This document shows positions 43,701 through 53,800 of a DNA stretch of 64,000 nt, one piece after another; the stretch's first letter is position 1, and the number at the start of each line of letters is the position of its first letter. Source of the stretch: Coriobacteriaceae bacterium. Its GTDB lineage: Bacteria; Actinomycetota; Coriobacteriia; Coriobacteriales; Coriobacteriaceae. The stretch is taken from contig DAJPGB010000001.1 of NCBI GenBank assembly GCA_025992855.1, positions 1,736,001 to 1,800,000 on the forward strand, in the 5' to 3' direction. The notes under the pieces are model-generated. The model worked only from the letters and a program-made list of their open reading frames with translations, was not told where the DNA came from and ran no database searches. The position numbers and the translations under genes are program-made.

Positions 43701-43944
43701 AAATGTGAGATTTATAGTTGACATCCGGGACCGCCTCTTTGGGCTCCATGGCAACATCAATCGAAGGCGCCGTTTCATCGGCTACAGCAGCAGTTTGATC
43801 CGAGGGGTCGGATTGGGTCTCTGGGACGGATTCATATTCGTTGGATCCAACATTTTGATCTGCCCAACAAGCCAAAGGGCTCAAAAGCAGCATCGACATG
43901 AAGCAGGAAATCAGAACAATAAATGCTCTAAATTGCCTTTTCAA
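40780..43944 (-). CDS. Secreted ChW-repeat protein with inserted GT80/sialyltransferase-like domain
   Basis: The protein has 1054 residues with a signal peptide (IVLISCFMSMLLLSPLACWA). Three ChW repeats (residues 75-206) and six more (770-1052) flank a central region. Residues 220-330 look like a beta-sandwich. Residues about 335-720 resemble GT80 sialyltransferases as I recall PmST1: FNLYINDITCSLIHRMIYAN, IRLLSDGSATYV (443-445 SDG, versus DDG), YYYKGHPNTPTG (615-618, the HP motif), and AAELILFFNPEIGLSGYGSS (E647). The first Asp of DDG is Ser and a usual Ser is Ala, so activity is doubtful or altered; GT52-like folds are an alternative. TTG start with AGGAGG 8 bases upstream. No membrane anchor; ChW repeats may hold it at the wall. 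Confidence 0.7.
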   Translation of the reverse strand: MKRQFRAFIVLISCFMSMLLLSPLACWADQNVGSNEYESVPETQSDPSDQTAAVADETAPSIDVAMEPKEAVPDVNYKSHISGIGWEPTFTSNGSISGTTGQSRRLEALRVSLPNSEDLGIEYRSHVQNEGWQDWVSNGAVSGTTGKGLQIEAVELKLTGDRAASYDLYYRVHASNFGWLGWTSNGSTAGTSGWSYAVEAIQIVIVKKGDAAPGDTAGAYVPYVFNCSLSQVGETTKVTLNIPQIEDIKRLGIADSIKLSGSMSYGGKVTRSVSSTIALGDLGSSSSEIEFSDYGPFDVTLQYLKNGNIVHEDHQSIGISASEYNLAPLSASFPVVLYSLSFWDISTSSAGTTIPSIVMLDRPSAYNWNSLPSGMYGLPYLTHEENASSSSYQAFADYVAALYKINPKAKFNLYINDITCSLIHRMIYANKIPAGQYSIRLLSDGSATYVFTNEAFDVKDPDSKQAELIALWNAAKNKEYETGEVSKSYSDYHDHWDSMYAVLSIEPGTQWWMTRTNLFTSGDDNAFANKIASDPNVKKVNVSSMLTSLQNRGEDTVQAFKALYNFNDGYFDAATQQGKKVMMLLGTYVSYEQNFDDYANLTEVIYGDDYLYYYKGHPNTPTGMYPQKQEQLDRLGITDVDSSVAAELILFFNPEIGLSGYGSSTYNSASADAAGGLWNSTKAEALKPGAVIDYSIMDWFASPVTEDTDAAIRSLCKQGDSCYLVEFSDSILASANYDFAIYSHNSGALTYFKKGESGYDVVKVSRGSLDVLATSHVSNDGWQSASKGGNASGTVGQSKAVEAITLNLQNAPYDGGLEYRTHVSDYGWQDYAKEGEVSGTTGQSKSVQAIQIRLTGEMANRYDVYYRAHVQDKGWLGWACNDQVAGTTGFGLRLEAYQVVLVEKGSPAPGDTSQPSIQRSFSIKAHVSNLGWQQPVYEGTTAGTTGRNLAVEALKISRPDLGYSGNIEYRAHVQNIGWQKWVKNGKVAGTTGKSLAVEAVEIKLTGDLVKYYDVVYRAHVQNKGWLDWVKSGECAGTTGEALHMEAIEVKLVDK

Positions 43945-44028
43945 AAGAATCGCCTCCTAGATAGACAGTCTTCAATAACCATACTATCGGGAGTTAGCTT
44001 CATTAATGCCACCAATTAGGTGAACGAA

Positions 44029-44099
44029 GAAAAAGGAGCCTTGTCCAACGGCAAGGGCCCTTTTTTGTTGCCAAGACTACGGCAACAAGAAAAGGCCCT
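44029..44099 (-). terminator. Tandem hairpins after the L,D-transpeptidase ChW gene
   Basis: A 19-bp imperfect stem (44054-44072 with 44081-44099, sharing GTTGCC/GGCAAC) is followed on the minus strand by a second stem (AAAAAGGGCCCTTG with CAAGGCTCCTTTTT, 44029-44066) and TTTTTC. The two overlap and could be alternative structures. They lie 31-101 bases after the stop. Confidence 0.6.
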
Positions 44100-44129
44100 A
44101 TAACAAGCACTCGCCGCTTACGGGAATAG

Positions 44130-47100
44130 CTAGTAGATTACCACCTTGGTAGCAAGGGGCACGTTATCCCAAATCCATTTAGCGCGATCGATGGGCAAAC
44201 GCACGCAGCCTTGTGAAATATGCATTCCCATTCGGCTGTCCATGGGTTTAAAAGTTCCCTGGTAGTACGGTATTGAATGGAACAGGTAGTCCCCATAAAA
44301 CTGCGTGTAGTAGTAGCAGGTATACCCATGTCCAAACGAGTAGCCCTTGCCGGTGACGGTATACTCACCCGTAGGCGTTGGAGTACTAGGGGCGCCGGTA
44401 GAGCAAGTCCAGTATTGAGCGTAACTCCACGACCCGCGCTGGCCACGAAAAACTCCAAGGCGGCATGCTTGCCTGTCAACCATAATGAGCCAGCTTGTAT
44501 TGCTCGAATATCTATTAGCCCGATTAAGCATAGTCATCATATCTGCCGGCAACAAAGGCTGGTCAGTAAACGGACGCGCAGTAGAGCCGGGAGCACCAGC
44601 GCCCTTGGGAACAATTTTCACTTGAACAGACTCGACTCTGCAGCCTATCCTAGACGTACCCGCAGGCTGCCCATTTGAGGTCCAGTCGAGCCACCCAAAG
44701 TCTTGGCAATATGCTCGATACCAAACATCAAAGTAGTTCGATAAATCACCGGTTAACCTAATCTTTAGAGCCTCGATACGCTTTGCACAGCCAACTGTGC
44801 CAGCGACATTCCCATTAGAAGTCCAGCCTTGCCAGCCCACATCCTGCACATGGGCGGAGTACTCAATACCGCCCGATACACTACTTGAGACATTCGACTT
44901 CAGTGCCTCAATAGCAAGCGATCTACCAGTTGTGCCAGCAACACCACCGTTGCCAACGGGATTCATCCAACCGAGCGTGGCGACATGCGCCTGGAGCGTT
45001 AGAGCTGGAGCCGAGATAAATGCGGGCGCAGACGATGCACCAGGATTTCCGCCCTTCACTACAAGCTTTATTTGGACAGCCTCTATCTGGATATTTAACC
45101 CGGTAGTTCCAGCGGAATCGCCGTTTTTGGCCCAACCCAACCAACCATAACCAGCCGAATGAACTCGATAGAAAATGTCATACTGATTCGCCAGGGGACC
45201 ATTTATGCGCAGTTCAAGAGCCTGAATGGCCAACCCTTGTCCAACGGTCCCAACATAACCGGCAGACCGCCATTCCTGCCAACCAATATTGGCAACATGG
45301 GCTCGTGCCTCAATAAGAGAGCCATCATCCACACCGGCCAGCGACACATTCAGAGCTTGAAGCGAAAGCGATTTTCCCGTTGTGCCGGCATCCTGCCCAT
45401 CTAAAACAGATGGAGACCACCCACGATTAGCGGAATGGGCCTGATAAACAACATGAGTGCAATCGGCGGAAGTATCGGAAACAAACGCTCCGTCCGTTAC
45501 TCCGGGCGCGCCACTGCCTTTACCGATAATCTTTACTTCGACAGCCTTAAGAAATGAACCCGGTATCGTTGCTCCCGCATCCGCGCCATTACACGCCCAA
45601 CCAAGCCATCCTTTTTTGGAGTCAAAACACCGATACCAAACGTCATAGGCATTAGACAAATCACCAGTAAGAGTCAATCTCACAGCCTTTAAAACACGCC
45701 CATCGTTTTTAGAGGTAAGCGCAGCACCGTCAGAAACAACGCCGCTCCATCCATTAAATTCATAGCAGCCTGAATAACCGATTGAACCTGAAGTCTCTTG
45801 ATTATCAAACGAGATAGAAAGCGAGGTCAAAGGTTCAGAGCCACTCTCAGAACCCATTAAAATCGTTTTACCCTGCACAGTGCCCAAGCTATTGCCATTA
45901 AGGCTATACGAACTGCCACTCAGAACATCCGTAGCTCCAATGAAATGGTTCAACGTATCGCCGGGAGCAGAGCCGCCCTTTTCAACCAACAAAACCTGAA
46001 TACCCTGAATGGCAGCACCTTTCCCCACCGAGCCCGCAGGAGACCCATTGGACGTCCAGCCCAGCCATCCGCCCAATTTGGGAGCATACACACGGTACCA
46101 AATGTCGTAAGTTGCAGATATCTCGTCATTCAGCTTAAACTGAACGGCCTCAATGGACCGAGACTGCCCGGTCGTGCCAACAGTACCTGAAGACCAGCTT
46201 TGCCAACCAATGCCAGAGACGTGCGCGCGAGAGGAAATAGAGCCTCCGTGGCCATACCAATTAACACTAAGCGACAGTCCCTCAATTGCATTTGTTGAGT
46301 CAATGACCCCCGATGTCTTTCCGTTCGCGACAACACCCATCCATCCAACATTGGAGACATGAGATCGATAGGAAACGGTAGGCGGTTCCTGGGAATGGTC
46401 CCTAAAGGCATCGCCTCGCGCTGGCGCATCTTGAGCATTTTTTGGAAGCACCTTTATCTGAATAGCTTCGACCTGATAAGCATAGCCCTGTGTTCCAGCA
46501 GGCTCACCATTCGAGGCCCAGCCAAGCCAACCAACATTTGCAGAATGAACGCGATACCAAATGTCATACGATTCAGAAAGACCGCCCGACAAAGATAGCT
46601 TGATCGCCTCGATGGCTCGCGACTGTCCAACTGTTCCAGATGTCTGCCCGTTACCCACCGGCTGAGACTCCCAGCCGATCCCGGAAATATGAGATTGGAC
46701 CGAAATGCTGTCACTCCCCAAAGGGGTGCCATCTTGTGAAAGCAGATTGATCTTTAGGGCTTCGACGCGCTTAGCACGACCTGTTGTACCAGCCGTCATT
46801 CCATTTGAAACGGGAGTTTGCCAGCCAATATCCTGTACATGAGTCTGGTATGAAACAGAGCCAAAGACAGCGGATACATCATTTTCGGGTTTCGGCGAAT
46901 CAGTCGCATTGGAAGCAGACTCGCTAGAAACGGATGAGGGTGAATCATTGTCTGGCACAGTCGACTGCTCGACTTCAGCCCCCTGTTGTTCGTCATTTAA
47001 GACGAAGTCCTCGTCTTCTGAGCTGCCGGCGGCATTAACGGAATAATCAGTAGATTTCGGCTGTACCGGTAAAGAATCAGCCCAGACAGAAAGGGGCGTC

Positions 47101-47165
47101 AGAAGACACTGAAGAATCAGTAATGGCGTCATTGCCGTTGCTAGCAGTCGTTGCGTCTTTTTCAT
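44130..47165 (-). CDS. Secreted ChW-repeat protein with C-terminal L,D-transpeptidase
   Basis: The protein has 1011 residues. A signal peptide (LLATAMTPLLILQCLLTPLS) is followed by a Ser/Asp/Glu-rich linker, then 14 ChW repeats from about residue 104 to 865 in groups of three. Each group ends with a YDIWYRVHSANVGWLGW-type unit. A non-repeat insert (SGSSYSLNGNSLGTVQGKTI) stands between repeats 6 and 7. The last 110 residues are a YkuD domain: LIMVDRQACRLGVFRG, TGAPSTPTPTGEYTV, GDYLFHSIPYYQ and MGMHISQGCVRLPIDRAKWI with catalytic His, Ser-x-Gly-Cys and Arg. It would cross-link or attach proteins to peptidoglycan outside the cell. ATG with GGGGGAG. Moderate GC, lower than the genes at 53973 and 57222. 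Confidence 0.9.
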   Translation of the reverse strand: MKKTQRLLATAMTPLLILQCLLTPLSVWADSLPVQPKSTDYSVNAAGSSEDEDFVLNDEQQGAEVEQSTVPDNDSPSSVSSESASNATDSPKPENDVSAVFGSVSYQTHVQDIGWQTPVSNGMTAGTTGRAKRVEALKINLLSQDGTPLGSDSISVQSHISGIGWESQPVGNGQTSGTVGQSRAIEAIKLSLSGGLSESYDIWYRVHSANVGWLGWASNGEPAGTQGYAYQVEAIQIKVLPKNAQDAPARGDAFRDHSQEPPTVSYRSHVSNVGWMGVVANGKTSGVIDSTNAIEGLSLSVNWYGHGGSISSRAHVSGIGWQSWSSGTVGTTGQSRSIEAVQFKLNDEISATYDIWYRVYAPKLGGWLGWTSNGSPAGSVGKGAAIQGIQVLLVEKGGSAPGDTLNHFIGATDVLSGSSYSLNGNSLGTVQGKTILMGSESGSEPLTSLSISFDNQETSGSIGYSGCYEFNGWSGVVSDGAALTSKNDGRVLKAVRLTLTGDLSNAYDVWYRCFDSKKGWLGWACNGADAGATIPGSFLKAVEVKIIGKGSGAPGVTDGAFVSDTSADCTHVVYQAHSANRGWSPSVLDGQDAGTTGKSLSLQALNVSLAGVDDGSLIEARAHVANIGWQEWRSAGYVGTVGQGLAIQALELRINGPLANQYDIFYRVHSAGYGWLGWAKNGDSAGTTGLNIQIEAVQIKLVVKGGNPGASSAPAFISAPALTLQAHVATLGWMNPVGNGGVAGTTGRSLAIEALKSNVSSSVSGGIEYSAHVQDVGWQGWTSNGNVAGTVGCAKRIEALKIRLTGDLSNYFDVWYRAYCQDFGWLDWTSNGQPAGTSRIGCRVESVQVKIVPKGAGAPGSTARPFTDQPLLPADMMTMLNRANRYSSNTSWLIMVDRQACRLGVFRGQRGSWSYAQYWTCSTGAPSTPTPTGEYTVTGKGYSFGHGYTCYYYTQFYGDYLFHSIPYYQGTFKPMDSRMGMHISQGCVRLPIDRAKWIWDNVPLATKVVIY

Positions 47166-47253
47166 TCGACTCCCCCATCAATCGACCATCTTTAGCATCA
47201 TTATTTATCGTTTCGGCAATTGCTTAAATAACGAAAACGTGAATGGCACTTAA

Positions 47254-47292
47254 ATAGAAACGAACGGACCGTTGCAAAACGGCCCGTTCGTT
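47254..47292 (-). terminator. Intrinsic terminator after the GH25 ChW gene
   Basis: AACGAACGGACCGTT (47259-47273) and AACGGCCCGTTCGTT (47278-47292) form a 15-bp stem with one wobble and a 4-base loop; on the minus strand TTTCTATTT follows. It lies 50 bases after the stop. Confidence 0.75.
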
Positions 47293-47342
47293 TTAACCAG
47301 AGTAACTGCTAAAACCCGTGCGAAAACATGACTTTCGATCAG

Positions 47343-50300
47343 CTATGCAAGCGGCACGTTGTCATACCAACCCCACTTTGGCTTATATGAGGTGGAATAA
47401 TAATCCAACCAGTACGCCATATCGAGCGTCCTGATCTGACCGACATTATCCATAACCTGGTTATTGCCAATATAGAGACAAACGTGACCGTAAATGCTGC
47501 CCATGCGGGTATGCGTATGCGAAGGAACGGCAATGACCATTCCGACTTTCAGCTGAGAATAGTCGGTGAATTTACAATAATCCCAGTAGTAATCGCAGGC
47601 ATCTGTATGGACGTTCCTAAATCCGGCACGCTCGTAGATATCTGCAATCCACTCGGAGCACAATCCCGGGCCAGGAGACGGTACCTGTCGGGCAAAATCT
47701 ACAATCTTCTTCTGCATGGGATTTGCAAATGCAGAAGGCTGCCCAAGCAAACACGGCGAAACGGTGCTCCCGGGGGCATTGGCGCCCTTCCTTGTAAGTC
47801 GAACTTGGACAGCTTGGACATGCATCCCATAGCCAGTGCTACCGGCAACGGCACCATTTTTAGTCCAACCAAGCCAACCGACATTATCAACATGGACCCT
47901 ATACCAAACATCAAAATAGGTTGCCAAGTCACCAGAAAGAGAAATTTTAATAGCCTCAACCGAATTAGTTTCAGCAGTAGACGAAAGCTGCTCCCCGTTT
48001 GTCTTGCCAGAAGTCCAGCCAACATTCGAAAGATGCAGTTGATATTTAATCCCGCCGGCAACAGATGAAGTAGTTTTAGCCGAAAACCCGGTGATGGAAA
48101 TTCCCTGACCAGTTGTACCGGACACCTCTCCGGCCGAGACAGAATTCTGCCAAGCGCCTTTCACCTGAGAGGAATATGTCACCGAAGGTATTTCAAGATG
48201 GGAATATCCCGATGTATCAGGATGGGAAGCACCCTTCTTAATGAGCTTAATCTGAACAGCCTCGAGAGAGCACGACATACCGGTGGTGCCGGCCTCCTCG
48301 CCGTCCTTGGCCCAGGCCATCCAGCCGATGTTGGAGGCGTGCACGCGGTAGTAGACGTCGTAGTCCTTGGCGAGGGAGCCCGTGAGCCTCAGGCGCACGG
48401 CCTCGACGGCGCGGCCCTGGCCGGTGGTGCCGCCCTCGGAGGCCGAGGGGGTGTCCCAGCCCTGCCAGCCGATGCCCGAGACGTGGGCGTCGATCTGGAC
48501 GGACGAGCCGTCTGAGTAATCGGAGCTGTCGAGCGAGAGCTTGAGGTCCTCGAGGGCGAGGCCGCGGCCGGTGGTGCCGGCGGTCGCCCCGTCGGACACG
48601 GCGCCCTGCCAGCCAACGTTGGAGACGTGGGCGCGGTAGGTCAGGGACATGGGCTTCTTCTTGAAGGCGTAGTCGACGTTGGCCCCGTCGGACGAGGGGG
48701 CGGCGTCGCCCTTCTTGACGAGCCTGATCTGGACGGCCTCGACGCTCCTGCCGAAGCCGGTGGTGCCGGCCTCCTCGCCGTCCTTGGCCCAGGCCATCCA
48801 GCCGATGTTGGAGGCGTGCACGCGGTAGTAGACGTCGTAGTCCTTGGCGAGGGAGCCCGTGAGCCTCAGGCGCACGGCCTCGACGGCGCGGCCCTGGCCG
48901 GTGGTGCCGCCCTCGGAGGCCGAGGGGGTGTCCCAGCCCTGCCAGCCGATGCCCGAGACGTGGGCGTCGATCTGGACGGACGAGCCGTCTGAGTAATCGG
49001 AGCTGTCGAGCGAGAGCTTGAGGTCCTCGAGGGCGAGGCCGCGGCCGGTGGTGCCGGCGGTCGCCCCGTCGGACACGGCGCCCTGCCAGCCAACGTTGGA
49101 GACGTGGGCGCGGTAGGTCAGGGACATGGGCTTCTTCTTGAAGGCGTAGTCGACGTTGGCCCCGTCGGACGAGGGGGCGGCGTCGCCCTTCTTGACGAGC
49201 CTGATCTGGACGGCCTCGACGCTCCTGCCGAAGCCGGTGGTGCCGGCCTCCTCGCCGTCCTTGGCCCAGGCCATCCAGCCGATGTTGGAGGCGTGCACGC
49301 GGTAGTAGACGTCGTAGTCCTTGGCGAGGGAGCCCGTGAGCCTCAGGCGCACGGCCTCGACGGCGCGGCCCTGGCCGGTGGTGCCGCCCTCGGAGGCCGA
49401 GGGGGTGTCCCAGCCCTGCCAGCCGATGCCACTTACATTGGCGTTAATTTGCACAGAGCCGTCTTCAACAGGATTCAAGATGCTGACCTTAAGATCCTCC
49501 ACTGATTTAGACTGCCCCGTTGTGCCAGCCGTAGATCCATCGCGCTTGCTGCTCATCCATCCAATATTCGAGACATGCGCCTCATACTGAATATGCATCT
49601 TGCTGTCATCTACGTTCAGAAGAGAACCGTTGAAGCAGTAGTTCATGTCACAGCGTCCGTTAACGCCCGGGACATTGCCACTGCTTGAATACTGCCAGAA
49701 ACTGTAGCTGCCAGCATAATCGCAACGCCAATTATATTGAGCGACCCAATGGTCATAACCGCTCAACGACGGAGAATTCAGGTAGTTGTTAAGCCAGTTA
49801 AGGTTCGCATAGATACCCGACTTAAAGCCAACGGCCTCCATACGGTTGCAAAAAGCCTGCGCAATCTGAGTAAGCTTATCCTTGCTGAAATCCGGATCTT
49901 GCAAGATATAGCTGTCCTCAAGGTCATAATAAACGGGAAGCGACGGATGATGGCCACCGAGCCAAGCAAGTGTCCTGTCGGCCTCTTTATTTGCATCCTC
50001 TACAGAACGGGCATAGGAGTAGTAATACACGCCATAAGGAATGCCGAGACGTTCACATTCAACAGCGTTTCTTTCAAAAGAACCGTCAGGTTTTCCGTAA
50101 ACCGGACCGACCTTGAGAATGGCAAAATCAATCCCCGCGGCCTTAACCTTATTCCAATCAACAGTTCCTTGATGATTGCTGACGTCGATGCCGCGTGCAA
50201 CAGCGCCATTGGGCAAAGGATCGTCAGTTAAAGACTGCGCATCGATGTCGCCATTGTCCGAATCGATAAGCACGCCGTTTTCGAAACGCCAAGAGTTCGG

Positions 50301-50678
50301 TTCCAAAGAGTCCGCTTCGCAGGAATTCATCTCAGTGGAATCATCGGTTGGAGCTTCACCGTTTGACTCGTCAACACCAGATTCTTCAACGCCAATTCCA
50401 GGCTGTTCGCCTGAATCAGAGTCTGCATTCCCATCAGGACGAGCAGCATTTGCATCGTCACCATACCATTCGGTTACACCCTGAGAACCCGAGGCATCGT
50501 CCTGCGCTCCCTGAGAACTTGCACCTTGAGATTCGTACTCGATCGATGTTTGCGAGACCGACTGCGAGGCAGCGGCGGCCTGGACTGACAGCGCATACGC
50601 GCTGTAAGGCTGAATGATTTGCGACCAGCCCATCAATAGCGTACAAACCAAAGCCGCAGACGCTTTGAGACGTTTCAT
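47343..50678 (-). CDS. Secreted ChW-repeat lysozyme: GH25 muramidase + NlpC/CHAP-like amidase
   Basis: The protein has 1111 residues. After a signal peptide (ALVCTLLMGWSQIIQPYSAY) and an acidic Ser-rich linker comes a GH25 muramidase (about 160-355): GIDVSNHQGTVDWNKVKAAG, IPYGVYYYSYARSVEDANKE, LPVYYDLEDSYILQ (catalytic Asp/Glu) and YDHWVAQYNW. Twelve ChW repeats follow. The C-terminal 120 residues contain GLCSEWIADIYERAG (catalytic Cys) and YGHVCLYIGNNQVMDN (His), an NlpC/P60 or CHAP-like peptidase/amidase. It could cut both the glycan and the peptide of peptidoglycan. Repeats 3-8 are encoded by a 477-bp GC-rich tandem repeat. ATG at 50678 follows GGGGG; a start 9 codons earlier is less likely. 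Confidence 0.9.
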   Translation of the reverse strand: MKRLKASAALVCTLLMGWSQIIQPYSAYALSVQAAAASQSVSQTSIEYESQGASSQGAQDDASGSQGVTEWYGDDANAARPDGNADSDSGEQPGIGVEESGVDESNGEAPTDDSTEMNSCEADSLEPNSWRFENGVLIDSDNGDIDAQSLTDDPLPNGAVARGIDVSNHQGTVDWNKVKAAGIDFAILKVGPVYGKPDGSFERNAVECERLGIPYGVYYYSYARSVEDANKEADRTLAWLGGHHPSLPVYYDLEDSYILQDPDFSKDKLTQIAQAFCNRMEAVGFKSGIYANLNWLNNYLNSPSLSGYDHWVAQYNWRCDYAGSYSFWQYSSSGNVPGVNGRCDMNYCFNGSLLNVDDSKMHIQYEAHVSNIGWMSSKRDGSTAGTTGQSKSVEDLKVSILNPVEDGSVQINANVSGIGWQGWDTPSASEGGTTGQGRAVEAVRLRLTGSLAKDYDVYYRVHASNIGWMAWAKDGEEAGTTGFGRSVEAVQIRLVKKGDAAPSSDGANVDYAFKKKPMSLTYRAHVSNVGWQGAVSDGATAGTTGRGLALEDLKLSLDSSDYSDGSSVQIDAHVSGIGWQGWDTPSASEGGTTGQGRAVEAVRLRLTGSLAKDYDVYYRVHASNIGWMAWAKDGEEAGTTGFGRSVEAVQIRLVKKGDAAPSSDGANVDYAFKKKPMSLTYRAHVSNVGWQGAVSDGATAGTTGRGLALEDLKLSLDSSDYSDGSSVQIDAHVSGIGWQGWDTPSASEGGTTGQGRAVEAVRLRLTGSLAKDYDVYYRVHASNIGWMAWAKDGEEAGTTGMSCSLEAVQIKLIKKGASHPDTSGYSHLEIPSVTYSSQVKGAWQNSVSAGEVSGTTGQGISITGFSAKTTSSVAGGIKYQLHLSNVGWTSGKTNGEQLSSTAETNSVEAIKISLSGDLATYFDVWYRVHVDNVGWLGWTKNGAVAGSTGYGMHVQAVQVRLTRKGANAPGSTVSPCLLGQPSAFANPMQKKIVDFARQVPSPGPGLCSEWIADIYERAGFRNVHTDACDYYWDYCKFTDYSQLKVGMVIAVPSHTHTRMGSIYGHVCLYIGNNQVMDNVGQIRTLDMAYWLDYYSTSYKPKWGWYDNVPLA
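48281..49430 (-). repeat. 477-bp tandem direct repeats inside the GH25 ChW gene
   Basis: Copies lie at 48281-48757, 48758-49234 and a partial third at 49235-49430. Each full unit encodes 159 residues, or three ChW repeats. The parts compared by eye are identical. The block is strongly GC-rich, with sharp edges against moderate-GC DNA at 48280 and 49431 inside the same gene. Confidence 0.9.
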
Positions 50679-50786
50679 GTATATCCCCCGAGACATTGAC
50701 CACATGTAAAGACCGAATAGCTGCTATATTACCGCACTTCCATACGGGCATTTAAAGCTTAGAAAAGCAACGTTAAGCATACAGTC

Positions 50787-50817
50787 AAAAAGAGGCGCTC
50801 CTACAACGGAGCGCCTC
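50787..50817 (-). terminator. Intrinsic terminator after the NlpC/P60 ChW gene
   Basis: GAGGCGCTCC (50792-50801) and GGAGCGCCTC (50808-50817) form a perfect 10-bp stem with a 6-base loop, followed on the minus strand by TTTTT. It lies 9 bases after the stop. Confidence 0.85.
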
Positions 50818-50825
50818 AACAGACT

Positions 50826-53800
50826 CTATGCGAAAGGCCTAGCGGCACCGATTACACGACCTGGAGCATTGACCGAACGCTCGGTCACACCGATCCCCGG
50901 CCACGAATCGATAATTCGACCGTTTCCGATATAGATTCCAATATGGCCCTGGTAGTAGACCACATCTCCCCTCTGCATAGCAGAGGTGCTAACTGGCATA
51001 AACGTGTTGTTGCGATACCAGTTCATGGAATTGTATGTCTGCTCGGGCAACCAACGATGGTTATAGGGGTTATACCAACCCATATCCATGCCTGTCGCAT
51101 ACAGACATTGCAGTACCAAACCTGAGCAATCAACCGCATCCCCCGGCCAAGAAGACCAAGGCTCGATATAACGCGTTCCGATATATTCACGAGCACGCTG
51201 GACGAATGCGTTGATGCAATCCAGTCGCGAAGCATTGTAAGGAATTCGAGAAGGCGTGACATACGTGAAGTAACCGGTGCAATACGAAGGAAGCTGCACG
51301 CTATTGCAACTAACCTTTGGATAAGATCCCGGGGTCTGATACCCCATATAACGATAGGTCTCAAAATACGAATCAGACATAGAGCCTGGTGCGGAAGCGC
51401 CCCTGGGGACAATCTTTACCTGTAAAGCCTGAACAGGAATGGCAAGCTTTGTGGTGCCCGCCGGTGATCCATTTTTGGTCCAGCCAAGCCATCCGTAATT
51501 TGACACATGGACGCGATACCAAACATCAAAGTAATTCGAAACGTCGCCAGTCAAGTTAATCTTAACGGCCTGGATTTGCTGCCCTTGGCCAACAGTTCCC
51601 GATGTAGCCCCGTCCGCAACAGCAGACTGCCAACCGATATTGGATACATGGGCAGAATACGAAATGCCGCCACTCATGGAACTATCAGAAAGGGACAGTT
51701 GCATTGCCTCCATGGCACGGTTCTGCCCAACCGTTCCAGCAACACCGCCATTGCCAACAGATGCTTGCCAGCCAAGACCGGAGCAATTTGCCTTAGCAGA
51801 TAGACCGGGAAGCTGGATCAACGCAGCATGATCTTGAACGGGAGCGTCGGACGAACCCTTGGCAACCAACTTAATTTGAATTGCCTCGGCCTGCTTAGAC
51901 AACCCAACGGTGCCAGCTGCGGCGTCATTTTTAGCCCAACCAAGCCAGCCATAATCCGCCGCATGAACACGGTAGTAAATATCGTATTTTGAAGCGTCTT
52001 TGCCAGATAGCCTTAATTTAACCGCCTGAATTGCGAGACCCTTGCCAACAGTGCCAGCGTAGGAAGCACCCGAGACGTATGGTTGCCAACCGATATTCGC
52101 AACGTGTGCCGACACTTCGACGGAGGCATCAATACCCTGCGTCGAAACATACAACGCCTGCAGAGAACGAGACATACCTGTCTGACCTGCAGTTTCGCCA
52201 TTGCCAACGGGAGCCAACCAGCCTGCAGAAGCAACGTGCGCTTGAGAAATAAGACCGATTCCGGACGCCTCGATAAATGCATTGGCAGTGGAGCCAGGCG
52301 AAGACTGACCCTTACCTACAAGTACAACATCGATACCGCACAAACCGGAAGAACCACCAGAGACGCCACATGCCTGACCATTTGACGTCCAGCCCGTCCA
52401 GCCATTACCGGAATCGTATACTCGATACCAGATGTCATAATTGGCAGCGAGCTGGCCGCTCAGCGACATTTTTATCGCTTTTATGGGTGCACCGGATACC
52501 GCCTTGGCAGCACCGCCATCCGATACAGAAGCACCCCAGCCTGAATATGCATCCATAACGGCATAGGAAATTGATCCGTCATCAGTCTGGCCAGCAACGC
52601 TTAAGGCAATAGAGCTCAGCAGTTTAGCGCCCTTGCCCCCGATCGTGGCCTTTTGACCAGAAGAGGAGCCAAGACCCTCCCCAGAAACGGCCGATCCGGA
52701 AACCGTAACAGCATCTGGATCGCCGATAAAAACCTTGTCCGAAGAGCCGGGAGCTGCTCCGCCTTTCTCCACAAGGATTACCTTAACCGCTTCGATAGCC
52801 CTGCCTTTACCGGCAGAACCAGCGGCAGCTCCATTGCAAGCCCAATCAAGCCAGCCTATACCCGAGACATGAGCACAGTACCAAATATCATATTTTTCAG
52901 CTGCCTCACCGGTTAGACGAATCTGGACGGCTTCGAGACGCTGGGACTTACCAGTCGTTCCACAGCGCCCCTCAGACCACTGCTGCCAGCCAACATTAGA
53001 AACATGGCCACGAAGCTCAATGGAGCCCGAGTGACCATACCAGCCAAGCTGAGCCTCAAGAGCCTCCATGGGAAGGCCCCTACCAGTTGTCCCGGCAACA
53101 GATCCGCCACCTACGGGCGACATCCACCCAATATTCGACGTATGTGAGCGAACAGTGATTGAGGCAGGTTCATCGCTACGGCTCTTAAAAGGACAGGTGG
53201 TGTCGCCCGGGGCGGGGTCGCCCTTGGGCAGGACCGCGACCTGGACGGCCTGGACGGCGCGGCCGTAGCCCGCCGAGCCGGCGTCGGCGCCGTCGCACGC
53301 CCAGCCCAGCCAGCCGAACTCGGCGGAGTGGACGCGGTACCAGACGGTGTAGCGGGCCGACAGCTCCCCGGACAGCCTGACCCTCAGGGCCTCGACGGCG
53401 CGGGACTGGCCGGTCGTGCCGGCGGTGCCGCCGTTGCCGACGGCGGGCTGCCAGCCGACGTTGGAGACGTGGGCCTCGACGGACACGGCGTTTGCAATCT
53501 GTTCTTGAGAGGTGGCTCCATCCACTTCAAGTGAGATTTTCAGCGCCTCAAGATTCAAGCCCCTACCCGTCGTTCCGGCAACCTTGCCCGAACCAACCGG
53601 ATCCATCCAGCCAATATTCTGCACATGGGCAGAAACACTAACGTTTTTGACGGTGAGCTGATCGCTAGAGGCAGAGTCAGCGGCAGCGGCTTCGTTAGTC
53701 TCCCCCGATAAAACCTGCTGCGCGTCTTGAGGCTCGCAATCTACGGAGCCAGCATCCGATTCTTGCCCCTCAGAGATCGGCTCAACTTGATTGGAAGAAG

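Noticed and set aside
48281..49430. Regular repeats considered as a CRISPR array
   Set aside because: The unit is 477 bp without spacers and encodes in-frame protein repeats.
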